Below, piece by piece: positions 14,707-15,725 of a DNA stretch of 15,725 nt (its first letter is position 1; each line of letters opens with the position of its first letter). The DNA is from JABDDM01 sp038240295 (GTDB lineage: Bacteria; Bacteroidota; Ignavibacteria; Palsa-1295). The notes beneath the pieces were generated by a model, which saw nothing but the letters and a program-made list of their open reading frames with translations, made no database searches and was not told the DNA's origin. The stretch spans positions 1 through 15,725 of the forward strand of contig JBBSDW010000082.1 of assembly GCA_038240295.1 (NCBI GenBank), written 5' to 3'. A program made the position numbers and the translations under genes.

Positions 14707-15725
14707 TTACTCTCCGATGATTCGTGCGAGTTCTTTGTGCGAGATTGTCATTGCTACTTGCGGGTCGATGATTCCGAGTGCGAGCAGGCGGTCGATCGCG
14801 GCCTTTTTGGTTTCGTCTTCGATTGTTTGGACGGAGTCGGTTTTGAAGATGTGTTTGAGCCAGTGGACGCCTTTTGAGAGGTGAGTCCGTTCGTCGGCGT
14901 TTACATAGTCGAAGACGCGGCCTGTGAGGTCATCGCCTTTTTCGTAGGCTTCGCGTGCGTAGCGGAGGCATTCCTGGACTATGTTCGCTTCGCCGAAAAG
15001 GTTGATCTCGGCGAACGAATATTTCGCTTCCATTTTTGCACGGACTTTAATACCGAGCAGCCGATTCAAAAGATCGAACGGATCGTAGCCGAGCGACTCG
15101 AGCGATTTATGTCCGAGTTCCGTGTGACGGGTCTCGTCCCAGATGATTCGCGCAAGGTCAAAATCGAATCCGAAGGGAACATCGGTGATCTCGTAGAGTA
15201 CGTTACCGAATGTTTCAATCGCGTCCATCTCGTCGCGTTGTGTGCGAACGAGCGATAGACGGGTTTTATCAAATTCGGATTCGTATTCGATCTTACCTGC
15301 ATCGGCCACGTGATAATCGTAGGTCGTTTCGAATGTCTTGAATCGTGCATCGCGTGTGCCTACGAATGAACGCTGGAAGGGATGTGCGCCGTTTGAACGG
15401 AGAAATTCCGGCCGCGGTACCTTCGGCAAAAGTCCGGTGATGCCCCCAATAGAGCGCAACATTTTTTCGATGTGGTATTCCCACTTGCGGATCGAATGTT
15501 GCTCGTACCCGCCTTCGATATAGGCAAGCGATGCGCCTTTGCCCCATGCGATCATTTCGTCGTAATCAATGAGTATTTGCTTCATCGACCGGATCGTCGG
15601 CGCATCCGCAACCTGGTCGGTGTGCGAGATGTGTTCGGCGTAGGCACGACGAAGGTGGGGAAGGATCACGTTGTAAAGCGCTGCAAGAAAGTGCGCCGGT
15701 GATTCGGCCTGGAGCAGTTCGGCAA
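14707..15725 (-). CDS. Ferritin-like DUF455-type protein (N-terminus beyond the window)
   Basis: The frame runs from the stop at 14707-14709 (TAA on the minus strand) to the right edge without a stop. A GTG at 15667-15669 could be read as a start, but the 18 codons before it continue smoothly (AELLQAESPAHFLAALYN), so the true start is outside. Counting from that GTG, the visible 320 residues hold an N-terminal helical part with DAPTIRSMKQIL and a WGKGA segment. Then come two halves of a ferritin-like four-helix bundle: Glu152 and a WDETRH motif (E179 and H182), and Glu227/Glu233 followed by ADERTH (E260 and H263). These ExxH pairs are the usual carboxylate and histidine ligands of a di-metal site. 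The second, DERTH.SKGVHW, resembles DUF455 (PF04305). A di-iron or metal-dependent oxidation role is inferred; the substrate is unknown. No signal peptide is visible. Confidence 0.75.
   Translation of the reverse strand, partial: AELLQAESPAHFLAALYNVILPHLRRAYAEHISHTDQVADAPTIRSMKQILIDYDEMIAWGKGASLAYIEGGYEQHSIRKWEYHIEKMLRSIGGITGLLPKVPRPEFLRSNGAHPFQRSFVGTRDARFKTFETTYDYHVADAGKIEYESEFDKTRLSLVRTQRDEMDAIETFGNVLYEITDVPFGFDFDLARIIWDETRHTELGHKSLESLGYDPFDLLNRLLGIKVRAKMEAKYSFAEINLFGEANIVQECLRYAREAYEKGDDLTGRVFDYVNADERTHLSKGVHWLKHIFKTDSVQTIEDETKKAAIDRLLALGIIDPQVAMTISHKELARIIGE

Noticed and set aside
15667..15669. GTG as the start of the ferritin-like gene
   Set aside because: The frame continues to the window edge with residues that fit the helix, so the gene is truncated rather than starting here.

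Overview
The window looks like a chromosomal piece of a Gram-negative, double-membraned bacterium of the Bacteroidota/Chlorobiota/Ignavibacteria/Kapabacteria side of the tree. The reasons are two secreted proteins that end in type IX secretion (T9SS) sorting domains, several choice-of-anchor-D-like beta-sandwich repeats, an OmpA/PD40 lipoprotein, signal peptides ending in Ala-Gln, and starts without clear Shine-Dalgarno sequences. The fairly balanced base composition suggests a Kapabacteria- or Ignavibacteria-like lineage rather than a typical low-GC flavobacterium. The placement is an inference, not a demonstrated fact.

Layout, left to right. (1) 3-527 (+): the C-terminal end of a Gln-rich, then Gly/Ser-rich protein cut by the window edge. 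(2) 617-2140 (+): a FadL/OmpP1-like outer-membrane barrel. (3) 2141-2744: a gene-free gap almost filled by two diverged copies of a ~260-bp palindrome-bearing element. (4) 5693-2745 (-): an SPFH/prohibitin-like membrane protein followed by a T9SS-exported Asp-box propeller protein, 27 bases apart. (5) 5771-6439 (+): a YiiM-like MOSC protein, divergent from (4). (6) 6735-11899 (+): a tight three-gene unit made of a barrel protein, a cysteine-rich beta-sandwich lipoprotein, and a PD40-CRD-OmpA lipoprotein. (7) 13752-11917 (-): a second T9SS-exported Asp-box propeller protein, convergent with (6). (8) 13753-14706: a low-coding stretch with inverted repeats, a MITE-like element and one doubtful ORF. 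(9) 14707-15725 (-): a ferritin-like (DUF455-type) protein whose N-terminus lies beyond the window.

Most genes build the cell envelope. Of the nine clear genes, six have export signals to the periplasm, outer membrane or surface. The unit at 6735-11899 is the most interesting part. Its last protein has the domain order of the T9SS component PorE without the TPR part, and it sits beside a large surface-type lipoprotein and a barrel. That suggests an envelope complex that is built together, anchored to peptidoglycan and possibly linked to T9SS. The two T9SS cargo-type proteins lie nearby but are not in that operon.

Intergenic DNA here is rich in short palindromic repeats of at least three unrelated kinds (2166-2718, 6504-6577, 14571-14695). 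No rRNA, tRNA, CRISPR array, transposase or prophage gene was seen.
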